Origin: Morella rubra
Taxonomy: Eukaryota > Streptophyta > Magnoliopsida > Fagales > Myricaceae
Assembly (NCBI GenBank): GCA_003952965.2
Contig: CM025849.1
Coordinates: forward strand, 1,358,159 to 1,422,158
Length of the DNA stretch: 64,000 bases
Direction: 5' to 3'
Under the pieces are notes generated by a model. That model was not told where the DNA came from. It was given only the letters and a program-made list of their open reading frames with translations, and did not search any database. A program made the position numbers and the translations under genes. The stretch's first letter is position 1, and every line of letters begins with the position of its first letter. Below, in pieces: positions 34,601-46,893 of this stretch.

Positions 34601-37600
34601 GTGAGAGAGGTGTGAGCCCGATAAACGAGTTTGGGAGAAAGTGCAAATCAAAGAGCGACTCTGGTATTGTCATAAGTTTGGTAGAGAAGAAGTGGATCCC
34701 TACACATCAATTTGTGCACAAGGCGGAGATCATTTCTTTGATATTGATGTGGGAGAAGGCAGGATTCAAGTGAGGAGCAGAACAGCGGAGCGCCACCAGA
34801 TGAGTCAGTGAGTGTTGAGCCTTATATGTATGCTGTGACTTTGGGGTTAATCTCCTGGGAGTAGCGAGCGACATTCATCTTCGGCTGATGGGTGGTCTGA
34901 TGCACCAGGATATCACCGATGTGTTGCGGTTAGGGATTAGCTGGGTCTACAGTTGCCATAACTTCAACTCCACCATCTATCCTTGTTACTGAAGTTGCGG
35001 GCTTGCGATAGAAAGAGATAGATGGCAAACTTAAGGTAAAGGTGGCAATGATACCGGGAAGCTAGAGTAGATTGCTAGAAGTATTGGAGTGAAAATGAGG
35101 TTTCAGTTTCCATCAATCAGTCCATAGGACTCACATCGAACAGGCGGTCGTTGACTTGCTCTGATAGTGTAGCTCTCTCTTTGGGATGATGCCTTGCGGC
35201 ATTTTGGCGGTGGTTCAGTGGCTGACTTGGTTGTTAAGAGATAGCACGCATTACAAAGTGGATATCTACATACTGTGGGGTTATTGGTATGGAAGACGCA
35301 TGGCAGTTACTCTTCCCTCTCGGCGTTAGGTTGGTTACCTTTGTGAGCTGGGCGTGTGCGGAGCTGCTTACTTAGAGACGAGAAGGCCTTAGAAGTAACG
35401 GGAACGGATTCCTTTGAAGTTGAAAGTGAATTTTTGACAGGCTTATCTATTATTGGTACATATATATTAAAAAAAATAACAGATACGTTAAATACAGATT
35501 GTCACGTCATTTCAACTCGAAAAAAAAGGGCTGGAAGATTGTGTTTGCTGGGCGGCTTATCAAATCCCCGCAGAAATTCTGGTTTCTTCGTATTTCACGA
35601 AGTTCTCATTTCTCTTCTTCCCTCTTTCTTTTCACCCTCCCGCTCATCACAATTGGTGTCTGCCTCTGCTTGCCTCCCTCTCCTACATCATTCACGCTCC
35701 TGTCTTCCGGTTGCTCCTTTTGAGTTGATACTCGCTCCGCAGGAGACATTGGGGGTAGCGTCTGGTACTGCCGGTGGCTCGAAGGAAAGACTGCTCTCTC
35801 TTGTTTTCTTCGTCCTCGTCTCGTCTTCTTCTTCTGTTGGCGTCTGTGATAGTCCCTCTCTGGCCTCTGCCAACACCCTCTCACTTCAAGATGGCCAGAG
35901 GTGGAGACCGAGATACAAGCGAGGGTGATATACGTCGGAATGTGACTCGGTTCGATTGCGAAGGGCCTCGTGAAGGAAAGATGGCTTCGTGTTGAATCGG
36001 TTTCCGGGACTAGTTCATTTCAATTTTGAGGTTGAATGGGGTGGCGTACTCTCAGTTTTGTGTATAGCGTTGGGTGTTAATGGGTGCATATAGTTCTTCG
36101 AGAAAGGTTCTGGATGCATTAAATCAACTTTTTGTATTGTCGGTCATTTTGGTTTTGTTTCGTGGTTCGCCATGTTATTTGTCAACTCTTTGAAAGATTG
36201 TAAATGCTGACGAAGAATATATTTTTTATGCTTTACTGTGTGTTCGGCAATGAGAAATTTACTATTTGTCTCCACATTACAAGATATAGACTTGTGTTGA
36301 TTTATGGATGAGATATATTTTGTTGGTGTGAAACGCTTACTGTGACTTCTATGAGTTACTCGTGGAGAGTCTCTTATTGATTTTTCACATGTAGTATTTG
36401 GTCTGGGTGCTTTGATTGGACTTTGTTGTGTCGTCGAGATCGTAAGACGTGGCTGTTTCCTTGTATAGGCTAACTTGCTCATAAATTTAGATGCAAATGT
36501 TAGATTCGGCGACTTGTTGTGCGCCCTTCTTTGCTTTGGTTCCATTTTTTTCGAAGCACTTTTTCCGAGTTAAGAGAGTAAGGGTGTTTTTTAGTGCAGT
36601 GGCGTACTTGTCCTCTGGTGCCGGAGTAAAGAGAAAGCCTAGGATGTATAATTGATTTCTCTCGGTTGAACAAAATTGTTGATCAGCCGGTTTCGGGTCT
36701 TCTCTTGACTCCGGTCGTGATTCTAGATCTTATTTATTTTGTATCCGTTGATAGTAGTGGTTAGTAGAGGAGGGTGCAATGAAGAGAGGATAATCGTGAG
36801 AAAGAGAAGGGTGGTATAGGGAATGAGAGTAGATGGACTGTTGGGAAAGGAAGGGTACTATGCGTGAAAAGTAGAGGTGAAATATGAGTGAGATTTGGAG
36901 ATTTTGAACAATTAAGCAGAGCCGCGAGCCATTTTCAACTTTTTTTTCATTAAATGACGGTTTGGAATTTATTGGGTCTGAAGTCTTGGCGTGGTTTATG
37001 GTTGTACTGCTTAAGTCGTGAGCTCGTCCTGGTATGGTAGGTCCTAAGGCACTGCCATTTGCTCGGGTCGTGGGAGGATCCCATTTACCTATTGGAGGAC
37101 TTACGATGGAATTGCTGCTGACGCATGCTAGTCAGCAGGTTTACTTTTTATGGCTTCGTCAAAGTGGGGTGTCTTTGTCATCTGGACTTTAAGTGGGCAT
37201 GTTCAGATTTGGATTAGTTTTTATCTAGTTATAGTGAGGCATGCTGGCGGCTATGGAGACTCTTACGCAGTGGGAGTAGTGGATGGAATCGGCAGAGCCA
37301 GCGCGGGCTCTCAGTTTATGACCGACTCATGTTTTACCTAGGTCTTGTGTTGTTGGCGCGTCCGTCCTGGGTGCGCTTCGAGCTTAGATGATAGTGCTAA
37401 TTTCTGGGTTGGTGAGAAGATTGACACAGGATTGCGCTGTGAGCTTCAGCAGGGCGAAGGAGACTTATATGTTCGATCTCTCGAGGTGGTGTTTTGATCA
37501 TGCCAAATGCTTGCAAGTGTGGTTTCGTAGTAGTGGGGTGGAGTTCTGCGGTTTATTGGGGGTCTCGGTTGAGAGGGCTGGGTCAAGCACGGAAGGCTGA

Positions 37601-40380
37601 CTCAAACTGAGCCAGGGCAGCTAAATTATGGGCAACCAGACTGCATTGCAAGTAATTGATCTCTATTGCTCTATTTAGTGAGAGTCTGGATTTTTGTGTA
37701 GCAGACTTAATACCTGGTATTGTACCGATTTGATTTTGTGTGTTTGTGCGTATTAACATGAGAGTGGGGGCGAAGGCTGTTTAGTTCATGATCTATTCGT
37801 TCTGTTTGGCTTGTAAGGGTGTACCAGAATCAGTAGTATTTTTAAGAGTTAATCACTGTCTGGGTGTCCTGAAGTTGTTTGGGTTTCGGTTGGGGTTTGT
37901 GTGGGTGCGTATGGCTGGGATATCTTGTTTCCTGTCTCGGTCGGGGCTTTGTTCGTTTGTTTAGGCTGTTTTTTGTTTGCTTCGCCACTTGTTAGTTTGT
38001 TTTGGGCTGGGTGCGTCTTCTATTTTGTTTACAGCTCGGTTTGTGTGGTGTGGACTTTGATTCGGTTGACTATGGTTGAGAGATATGGGTTGTAGTATTC
38101 CTGGCGTAATAGTCCTGATCGAATCGTTTATCCCTTTTATAGATGTTCAGCTTTTTGTTCATCGTTGTTTTTTCTGGAATTAGTCTTAAGGATATAAGGT
38201 CTTTCTAGCTGTTTCGCTGCTGTGCTCGTTTTTTGTAGAGTGTATTTCTGTGTTTAGATTTTAGGTTCAATTCCGTTATACTCAAATCTACTTGATCTAA
38301 ACAAGGAGATTTCTCCTAATAGATTCTGGTGATTTTAAGTGATTATGTGTTGGTCCATTAGAGGCTTTTTCGTTATATTGTTCTTTATTAGTGATTCATG
38401 TGTATTATTGGGACACCCTCAACTTGCAGGGCGGAGTTTAGTTGCGTGGGCATGCTAGAGAAGATTTTTCTGGTTGATTGCTGAGTTTAGGCATGTCTTG
38501 GAGAGGCCTGATTGTCTTTTTTGGTGCTTTTTGGTATTTTGTGGCTGTGAGCTCTGATTGGCCATTTTGCTTTTTGAGGGTAAGGTACGATGGTTCGTGA
38601 AAGTTTTTGTGGGAGTGCTTGTAATTAACTGAACTATCATGGTTTGTCTTAGTCTTTTTTTGGGTATTTGTTCCATATTTCAATGAGGTGTTGCGATTTA
38701 CTTTGTTTTTTGCTTAGTTGGCCATTTCTCTATTTTTGTCTGAGCTAATTTAATTTTATGGTGTTCTTTGGGTGAGCGTCAGTGCTTTCCTGTGGTCGGA
38801 AGGTAATCTACGAATTGCCCTCAGCTCTTTTACTGAGCTAACGGTTGGCTACGATCGATGTGAGTCTGAGGGAGTTAGGCTAAAGAGTTATACTGTCCTT
38901 TGGAATTTTCTTGCTTAATTTAATTCTTAGCACACTTTTACTCTCTTCACATCTGTGTTCAAATTAGGTTATGTTTTGTTTTTTTTGTGTAATACCGATA
39001 ATGTACTTGTTAAGCTACTTTTATGAACTCTGTGTTAAGTGTGTGTGCTTCAATTGTGATACTTAATTCTTACTATTTCTCTCTAGGTTATTGTGAGTTC
39101 TGATACATTTAAGGCTTGGCAATTGTTAGTATTTGTAGTAAAGTTTGTTTTGGTTTTCTAAAGTTGTGTAGCTATTTATTTAGGTATTGTTGAGGTGCTT
39201 TACTCCGTTTAAATAGTGCTTATCTTTCTTTTATTCTTAACTCTAGCGTTATTTCATTTAAATACATGTGCTTAACTGTTTTTCTGACTTGCAGTTTTGT
39301 TCTTTTTAATTTTTGTTTTGGTTAGTATTGTATTTTCTGTGATCAGGTTTAGCTAATTTCTTTTAATAATTTTTAAATTGGGTTGTTTCGTTGAGTTGGA
39401 GCGTTTCAGGGATTTGAGTGTTCCTGGCGATGTAATGCAGTAACTTCTCGGTCCGGTGTGAGGATCCGCTGAGGGATCCAGAGTTACTACTTTTGTGCCT
39501 TCCGCTGGAGTGTTTCAGCCCCGGGCAATGTACTATGACGCTCTCGGATAAACTGAGGTTACTAGTCGTGAGTCTCTCTTGACCTCATAAGCAACTTCTG
39601 GTGACATCTTCCACTTGGACCGGAGCATTTTGAGCTCTGTGATAACTACTTGTGTCCAAAGTTCTACGTGCGGGTGAATTTATAGCTTTTTCATTCTTCG
39701 CGCGTTCTGACTTCGTACGTGTCCTAACCTTATGTCGTTCTTATCATACATTTTTTTATTTTTTTTTTTTTACTTTTTTTACTTTTTACTCTCTTATCTA
39801 ACCGACTAAAAGAAGTTTTTGGCGTTGCTAGCAGACGTTGTGTGTACCAACCCTGCTATCTCTCTCTCTTCTCTCTCTCTCTCTTATGATTGGGTCTATA
39901 CCTATAGACTGTAAGTGGGGGGAGTACACTGTGAATTTGTTGCTTGTTATTTATAGTATAACTAGAAGAATAAGAGGAAAGAGAGTTGAAGGACCTAGCA
40001 CTCCAAGACATATATAGAACCAGACTTTCACCAGACTGATAGAGAGAAAGGAAGGAGAGTTTGATCGTGAAAGAGATCAGCTGACCGAAGGAAAAGAGGA
40101 AGGAGAAACCAAAGGAAAAAGAGACCGAGGTGTTTCTATTCAAGGAAAGGCAGTAGAAACTCGACTGAGGTATGGGTGTAAAGTTGTCTTAAAGAGGGGG
40201 GGTATTGGGGTGGTTCAGGTAGTGCTTAAAAGTAACTTTTGCCATGAGATGAGAAAAGACTAGTATAATTCTTATCACTGATTAAAATGCGAAGGGAGAA
40301 GGACTAAAGACGTTGGGGGGATCCTCTGGGGCTAGATCCTTTTGAGTCATGAAGTTTGACAAAGAAAAACTCGTTATATA
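31600..40380. other. Gene-poor region, G+T-rich on the plus strand
   Basis: About 8.8 kb without a recognisable gene. By eye the plus strand is strongly enriched in G and T, especially 36000-39400. A phrase near 33480 (ILTDRGS-like) resembles a retrotransposon integrase but is isolated. At 35500-35900 there is a CT-rich, leader-like stretch, and CT microsatellites occur near 39860. The best guess is one or more very old or non-coding (LARD-like) LTR elements; I could not define LTRs or target duplications. ORFs here, including a 190-codon one at 35356-35928, look fortuitous. Confidence 0.4.
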
Positions 40381-40920
40381 TATGATCGGGAAAGCTTTTG
40401 TTTTGAATACCCGGGAGGTTTGTTTTAAGGTGGGGAAGATGTTTTGAAAGCCTTTTGTTTTTGCATGGTCGGGAAGATGTTTTGAAAGCCTCTGTTTTGC
40501 ATGGCTGGGAGAGATGTTTTGAAGGCTTTTTTTTTATTGCCGGGAGGTAGTTATTGTTGAGGGCTTGTCTTGTTGATTATATGCTTGAAAAGGACTTGTT
40601 TTTTGTTTTATACCAATAAATTGGTTACATGTTCGGAAAAGACTTTTGTTTTAATACCGAGAAAGTTAAGAAAAATGTGCTCGGGGAGACCTTTGTAAAA
40701 CGTGCCCAGGGAGACTTTGATAAACGTGTCCGGAAATACTTTTATAAAATGTGCCCGAGGGGAACCTTTATAAAGCTTGCTGCCGGAAGACTTTTTATAA
40801 AACGTGCTTGGAAGACCTTTATAGAAACGTGCTTTTTTAATGTGACTTTTTACGTACCAAGCATGACTTTATAAACATCTCTGTTGGAGACCTTTTTATT
40901 AAAACGTTGCCTGGGAAGAA
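40380..40920 (+). repeat. Degenerate minisatellite (GGGAAGA-TTTT-AAA units)
   Basis: Two related repeat blocks. At 40420-40540, three units of 'gggaagatgttttgaaagcc' type have a period near 45-50 bases. At 40675-40840, about six units of 'cgggaagacttttataaaacgtgc' type have a period near 30-35 bases. Such arrays are common in retrotransposon untranslated regions. Confidence 0.6.
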
Positions 40921-41202
40921 CCCTATATCGTAGGCCATCACATTCTTCTTTCTCATGCAGCTGCCGTAAGATTGTACTGGGAAAAGTATTAGGTTCGTGA
41001 TTTAACTAGTTTCAGAATAATCATATATATATATACGAAAATTCCTACTATCTGTTTATGAGATTAGTGAACAGTATCAAAGAAAGAAAAAAGAGTGAGT
41101 TGGTAATATTTTTTGCGATCGTTGTCTTTTCAAATAAAAACGTTCTAAACATAAAACATCTGATCATATAAGATATCAATCGAATTTTGTTTCTTTTAGG
41201 CT

Positions 41203-41515
41203 TTGCAACAAAGAAAAATTGGGATTACGTTGGATTCTCAATGGATGGTGCCCAAATTCGACACAATAGCTAGCAGCAAGGCCGCCTTGAGGGCTCTTGA
41301 TTTTTTTTTTTGGATGGTAATTAAGTGTTCATTTTTTTCTTCTCAGCTTTTGTTATCAGCTTTTGTCATTAGCTTTTGTCTTCATTCCCATTTACCTGTA
41401 GGTATACTAATCCACTTACCTTTGGCGACTACCCTGAGACCATGCGTGCATTGGTGGGCGATCAACTACCCAAATTTACTACATTGCAGTCGGAGATGGT
41501 AAAAGGGTCACTTGC
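41203..41515 (+). pseudogene. GH1 beta-glucosidase relic (exons 8 and 9 only)
   Basis: The plus strand reads IGITLDSQWMVPKFDTIASS and ALRALDFFF, matching GH1 exon 8 (IGITVSTYWMVPKYQTVAST). It is followed by [20 protein letters not shown] and [16 protein letters not shown], matching exon 9 ([20 protein letters not shown]). The intervening intron remnant holds repeats of 'cttttgtcattagcttttgtc' type. Opposite orientation to, and clearly diverged from, the three tandem copies, so it comes from another BGLU subfamily member. Confidence 0.85.
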
Positions 41516-41689
41516 TGACGTGGCAGAGAGCACCGTTAATTAGTTAGACGGAAAAGTGACGGAAGGGTGTTTTTGTAAAAAAGGGAATACTCAAGAATTA
41601 AAATTTTGAAAGTTGAAAGTGAAGGACTAAATTGTAAAAGCGCTCAAAACTCAAGGACTAAAATACCAGTTTCCCTAATGCAAAGGTTA

Positions 41690-42060
41690 ATAATCGATCC
41701 CCACCATCCCATGAATCTCCCGTTCCCTTCCACAACTCCGAGAAGTCCGAACACGCCTTGAGAACGAAAGGGAACGTATGATCATCAGTCATACACTTTA
41801 GCGATTGAGTTAGCCCAAATAAGGGTGTTCCACAAGAAGGCAGTGCGGTAGTTCCCAACGGTCTGGTTGAAGAGATATCGAGACGTAGTGGGGTCTCCGA
41901 AAGTGGAGTAGTTGAGCCTGAAGGAGGCGCAGAGAGAGACACTGTGGGAAAGCAAGCCGTTGACAAGTGCAGAGGCGTGGGTCTGCTTGGTGTGGGCAAG
42001 AGATTGCGCATGGGAGGAGAGGGTAAGGACATCTAAGTGAGAGAGTGTATGGGAATGTGG
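41690..42060 (-). pseudogene. Pentatricopeptide-repeat (PPR) protein relic
   Basis: Reading across at least two frame changes on the minus strand gives typical plant PPR N-terminal phrases: QTHASALVNG-like, NYSTFGDPTTS-like, LWNTLI-like and then DDHTFPFVLKACSDFSEL, the classic PPR 'TFPFVLKAC' signature. Multiple frameshifts make it non-coding. It lies directly beside the GH1 relic. Confidence 0.65.
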
Positions 42061-42756
42061 AGACTAGAAGCAGAGTTTTTTGTGCATGGTGGTGGAACAT
42101 AGAAGTGAGACAAGGCCTCGGTGTTCCAAGGTTGGTGTCGCTATTGATTGTGCTTTACCACTATCAATACCAAAAAAAGGACGAGAATCTCTCTCTATCA
42201 GAACTCAGCCAGAAGTGTAGGTTAATCCAAAGTGATGTTTGTTTTCATGAAATCTTTAAGATTTTGATGAAATTGTGAATATTTAGGTGATGTTAAAGTT
42301 GTATTGGTGTGCGTGCAGAAGGTGTTAAAAGGGATTAGTGTGTGTAAAAAAGTAATAAAGTGTTGTATTAAAATACGTGTATGTTGTGATTTTGATTGTA
42401 AAAATAAAAATAGGATACAAATCCTACAAAAAAAACTCAACACGAACGTGCCCTTGACACCCCAAGTGAATATTCAACATTTGGGCTTAGAAAAAAAGAA
42501 AAAGAATATTCAACATATGGGCTGAGCAGGGGCTCAATCCAAAAGTGTTGCTCGTATTTTGTATCCCGGCCACCCAAAATCTCATATTAGTCCAAACAAA
42601 AACGACTAGGCCCGAATTTTGTCCAACCCATTACTACCCGACCCGACCAGATCGAGCTGAACGCGCATTTCAGTTCACTCCATCTACTTTCCCAAACCAA
42701 AACCCTAACTTTCTGCTCCTGCAAAATCTCAGAAGCACATAAACCAAATAGTCAAC
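42061..42756. other. Upstream region of the PRP6 gene
   Basis: No gene seen. Contains the presumed promoter and 5' UTR of the splicing-factor gene. Confidence 0.4.
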
Positions 42757-45700
42757 ATGGTGTTCATCACAATCCCAAATCAGAAAACCCTATCCGTAAC
42801 CCTCGACCCAAATACCACCACCCTCCACTCGCTCAAGGTCTCCATCCACCAGCACACCCAAATTCCCCTCGACTTCCTCCGCCGAAGCTTATTCCTCTCT
42901 CAGAGCCACCCTCTTCCTGCTCCGGGAAAACGACGCCGTTGTCCTCCTGTCCGACCTCCGCGTCACCCCGCTTTCCACCCTCACCCTCCATCTCCCTCTT
43001 CTAGGCGGCACACAGCCCCCCAGCCTCCCGCCCTCCAAGCCCAAGCTTGAGTTCCTTAATTCCAAGCCCCCTCCTAACTATGTCGCCGGTCTTGGGCGTG
43101 GTGCCACGGGGTTCACCACACGTTCAGATATTGGACCAGCCCGCGCCGCCCCCGACCTCCCCGATCGATCCGGCGGCGCTATCGGGGCCCCCGCCGGAGT
43201 GGGCCGAGGCCGCGGGAAGCCGGGGGATGAAGAGGCCGATGAGGCCGACGACGCGGATGAGAAGGGTTACGACGAGAACCAAAAGTTCGATGAGTTCGAA
43301 GGAAATGACGTCGGCCTCTTCGCCTCCGCTGAGTATGACGAGGACGACAAAGAAGCCGACGCCGTTTGGGAAGCCATCGACAAACGAATGGACTCGCGGC
43401 GAAAGGACCGGAGAGAAGCGCGGTTGAAACAAGAGATTGAGAAGTACCGAGCGTCCAACCCGAAAATCACCGAGCAATTCGCCGACCTGAAGAGGAAATT
43501 GTACACATTATCGGCGCAAGAGTGGGAGAGCATCCCCGAAATCGGAGATTATTCGTTGCGAAATAAGAAAAAACGGTTCGAGAGCTTCGTGCCAGTGCCG
43601 GACACACTTCTGGAAAAAGCTCGACAAGAGCAAGAGCATGTCACCGCATTGGACCCCAAGAGCCGAGCTGCCGGTGGCACCGAGACACCGTGGGCGCAAA
43701 CGCCTGTCACTGATTTGACTGCCGTAGGTGAAGGAAGAGGGACGGTGCTGTCGTTGAAATTGGATCGGCTCTCCGATTCCGTTTCGGGACAAACTGTTGT
43801 TGATCCAAAAGGATATCTCACAGATTTGAAGAGTATGAAGATTACCAGCGATGCCGAGATTTCGGATATCAAGAAGGCGAGGTTGTTGCTTAAGAGCGTT
43901 ACTCAGACAAACCCGAAGCACCCGCCCGGTTGGATTGCTGCAGCTAGGCTGGAAGAGGTGGCGGGGAAGATTCAGGCAGCAAGGCAGTTGATTCAGAAGG
44001 GTTGCGAGGAGTGTCCAAAGAGTGAGGATGTGTGGTTGGAGGCCTGTAGGCTGGCAAGTCCGGACGAGGCCAAGGCAGTCATCGCAAGAGGCGTTAAGTC
44101 TATACCAAATTCAGTTAAGCTCTGGCTGCAGGCTGCAAAATTGGAGAACGAGGATGTGAGTAAGAAGAGTAAGGTGTTGAGGAAAGGGTTGGAGCATATA
44201 CCGGACTCAGTTCGTCTATGGAAGGCGGTTGTGGAGCTGGCCAACGAGGAGGATGCGAGGTTGTTGCTGCATAGGGCGGTGGAGTGTTGCCCGTTGCACG
44301 TTGAGCTGTGGCTGGCATTGGCAAGGTTGGAAACTTACGAAAATGCTAAGAAGGTGCTGAACAGGGCGAGGGAAAGATTGTCTAAGGAGCCAGCGATTTG
44401 GATCACAGCTGCGAAGTTGGAGGAGGCAAATGGGAACACTGGAATGGTGGGGAAGATTATTGAGAGGGGTATAAGGGCATTGCAGAGAGAGGGTTTGGAG
44501 ATTGATAGGGAGGCTTGGATGAAAGAGGCTGAGGCTGCAGAGCGTGCCGGGTCAGTTGCAACTTGTCAGGCCATTATTGCGAATACAATTGGGATTGGGG
44601 TGGAGGAAGAGGATAGGAAGAGGACTTGGGTGGCAGATGCAGAGGAGTGTAAGAAACGGGGTTCAATCGAGACGGCAAGAGCTATTTATGCTCATGCACT
44701 CAGTGTCTTCTTGACAAAAAAGAGCATATGGCTCAAAGCTGCGCAGCTTGAGAAGAGCCATGGGACTAGGGAGTCCCTTGATGCTTTACTTCGTAAAGCT
44801 GTTACTTATCGGCCACAGGCTGAGGTTTTGTGGCTTATGGGTGCTAAAGAGAAGTGGCTTGCTGGGGATGTGCCTGCTGCACGGGCAATCCTTCAAGAAG
44901 CTTATGCTGCCATTCCTAATTCTGAAGAAATTTGGCTTGCGGCATTTAAGCTTGAATTTGAGAATCATGAGCCTGAGAGAGCTAGAATGCTTCTTGCTAA
45001 AGCCCGAGAAAGAGGAGGCACGGAGAGAGTGTGGATGAAATCTGCCATTGTGGAGAGAGAATTAGGGAACACTGATGAAGAGAGGCGGTTGTTGGATGAA
45101 GGGTTGAAACGCTTCCCCTCATTCTTCAAAATGTGGCTGATGCTTGGACAGCTAGAGGAGAGGCTGGGTCACTTGGAGAAAGCTAAGGAAGCTTATGATT
45201 TGGGTCTGAAACATTGCTCGAGTTGTATTCCACTTTGGCTTTCTCTTGCTAATCTAGAAGAAAAGATGAATGGGCTGAGCAAAGCTCGAGCGGTTCTCAC
45301 CCTGGCCAGGAAGAAGAATCCCCAGAACCCCGAACTCTGGCTTGCTGCTGTTCGAGCTGAAATGAGGCATGCCAATAAGAAAGAAGCCGATATCTTGATG
45401 GCAAAGGCACTGCAGGAATGTTCCACGAGTGGTATTCTGTGGGCAGCGTTGATTGAGATGGTCCCTCGTCCCCAACGTAAATCGAAGAGTTCGGATGCTC
45501 TCAAGAAATGTGATCATGATCCCCATGTCATCGCTGCCGTGGCGAAGTTATTTTGGCATGATAGGAGGGTGGATAAAGCTAGGACTTGGCTCAACAGGGC
45601 AGTGACACTTGCCCCGGATATTGGCGATTTTTGGGCATTATACTACAAATTTGAACTTCAGCATGGTAGCGAGGAGAACCAGAAGGATGTCCTAAAGAGA

Positions 45701-45850
45701 TGCACAGCTGCAGAACCCAAGCACGGTGAGAAATGGCAAGCGATTTCAAAGGCTGTCGAGAATTCTCACCAACCAACTGAAGCCATCTTGAAGAAAGTAG
45801 TTGTTGCACTTGGAAAGGAAGAGAATGCAGCTGAGAGTAGCAAACAATAA
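42757..45850 (+). CDS. STA1: Pre-mRNA-processing factor 6 (PRP6/STA1), intronless, one apparent 1-bp insertion
   Basis: U5 snRNP/tri-snRNP splicing factor bridging U5 and U4/U6; in Arabidopsis it is STABILIZED1. The start [20 protein letters not shown] opens the ubiquitin-like N-terminus. The PRP1_N domain follows with [20 protein letters not shown] and [14 protein letters not shown]. After that come about 20 HAT/TPR-like repeats, each with W..AA..E signatures (for example [31 protein letters not shown]). It ends at 45850 (AESSKQ). Total length is about 1030 residues, as in the family. The frame starting at 42757 must shift by one base between about 42901 and 42917 (cagagccaccctcttcctg) to join the 880-codon remainder; dropping one C of 'ccc' restores it. 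Everything else is open, which favours a sequence error over a dead gene. Confidence 0.93.
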
Positions 45851-46440
45851 TTGTCAGTGAGCTTGTAGGCTTGCCATTTTTCTTTTTGCTTTATGTACTC
45901 GACAGGTGTAACTATATGGAGACTGTCTTGCACTGCCACTACATACCTCTCATCTACCTTAGCCTCTGTTACTTACCTTTGGAGCTTCAATGATATATGT
46001 ATTTCCTTTTCTTGCTTGAGTTTGGAGCATTGAGATTGATGATTAAGCTTGGTTTACGTTGATTATTGATTATGAGAGTTGGAGCTTCTATTTCTTTCGT
46101 ATTTTGGGTTTTAATATAGGGAAATTTAAAAATTCTGTTAGAAATTTGGACAGAAATGCGAAGTGAGTGATATTGCAAGCGTGGCTGAAATTTGGTTTGT
46201 CACTCCTAGAAACTCAACAGTGATTTTTAAATTTCCCTTTAATATATGGTCTCTCCATTGTGTATGTTTTTGCCTTCGTTCGTAGTCTATGTCTGACTGT
46301 AACATTTGTTGTCGTTCTGTCTCAATACCATATTGCTTTCCTCTTGCTCCAGCATTTGGGGATTTTATCTATAATTCAGTTTTGTTTGGTTATTTTCAGA
46401 TAAGACTAGAGGAAGAGGTTTTATGGAATTTGTTTGGTTT
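45851..46440. other. 3' UTR and spacer after PRP6
   Basis: T-rich 3' sequence of the splicing-factor gene, convergent with the ORF below. Nothing else is seen. Confidence 0.5.
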
Positions 46441-46893
46441 CTAGTTTTTGGATGCCAGCCCGGTCTGTAGTTTTGGAGTGACCCGTGCAGTCTTTTCCCA
46501 CTTCATCGTAGAAACATAGTAGCCATGACTGAGAAGCAAAGGTAATTCCTGTTTCTTAATGGTAGTGCATGTGGGATTCTTGCCGTCATCAAATTGCTTT
46601 CTTCTCTGGTTTTTTTGAACTTTTTGAGGTTTAGGAAAAATCTTTGCTTGGGCAGCTTGGAATCCCCTTGGGTTATTGAGATTTGAATGATAAATACTGA
46701 AGTGGACGCATTTGGAACTCATTTTTGGCGATCTAGAGGAAGCTCCAGTGATTGTCACATTGCCCTTGACCTTCCTCAAACGTTTTTTTTTGGCCTCTGG
46801 TGCAGCCTGGCACAGTACAGGGAAAGGGTCTAAAGGCCAACTACAAGAACAAACGGACTCAAGGCCTTTGCATTCAACAAAGTGGGCTCCCAT
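46441..46893 (-). CDS. Hypothetical protein, 150 codons
   Basis: Not recognised. The ORF begins MGAHFVECKGLESVCSCSWP, has a basic stretch (APEAKKKRLRKVKGN), and is rich in Lys, Ser and Gln (KIFPKPQKVQKNQRRKQF). No signal peptide, membrane segment or known motif is seen. It is preceded on the minus strand by a leader-like region (46900-47040). The composition is protein-like, but it could be a chance ORF or the last exon of a larger gene. Confidence 0.35.
   Translation of the reverse strand: MGAHFVECKGLESVCSCSWPLDPFPVLCQAAPEAKKKRLRKVKGNVTITGASSRSPKMSSKCVHFSIYHSNLNNPRGFQAAQAKIFPKPQKVQKNQRRKQFDDGKNPTCTTIKKQELPLLLSHGYYVSTMKWEKTARVTPKLQTGLASKN

Noticed and set aside
36144..36545. 133-codon minus-strand ORF
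   Set aside because: Lies opposite the G+T-rich tract, where stop codons are rare on the minus strand; composition (Lys, Thr, Ser, Asn) is that of a chance ORF.
43199..45850. PRP6 starting at the GTG at 43199
   Set aside because: Conserved PRP6 sequence continues upstream in the same frame to about 42917 and, after a one-base shift, to the ATG at 42757.
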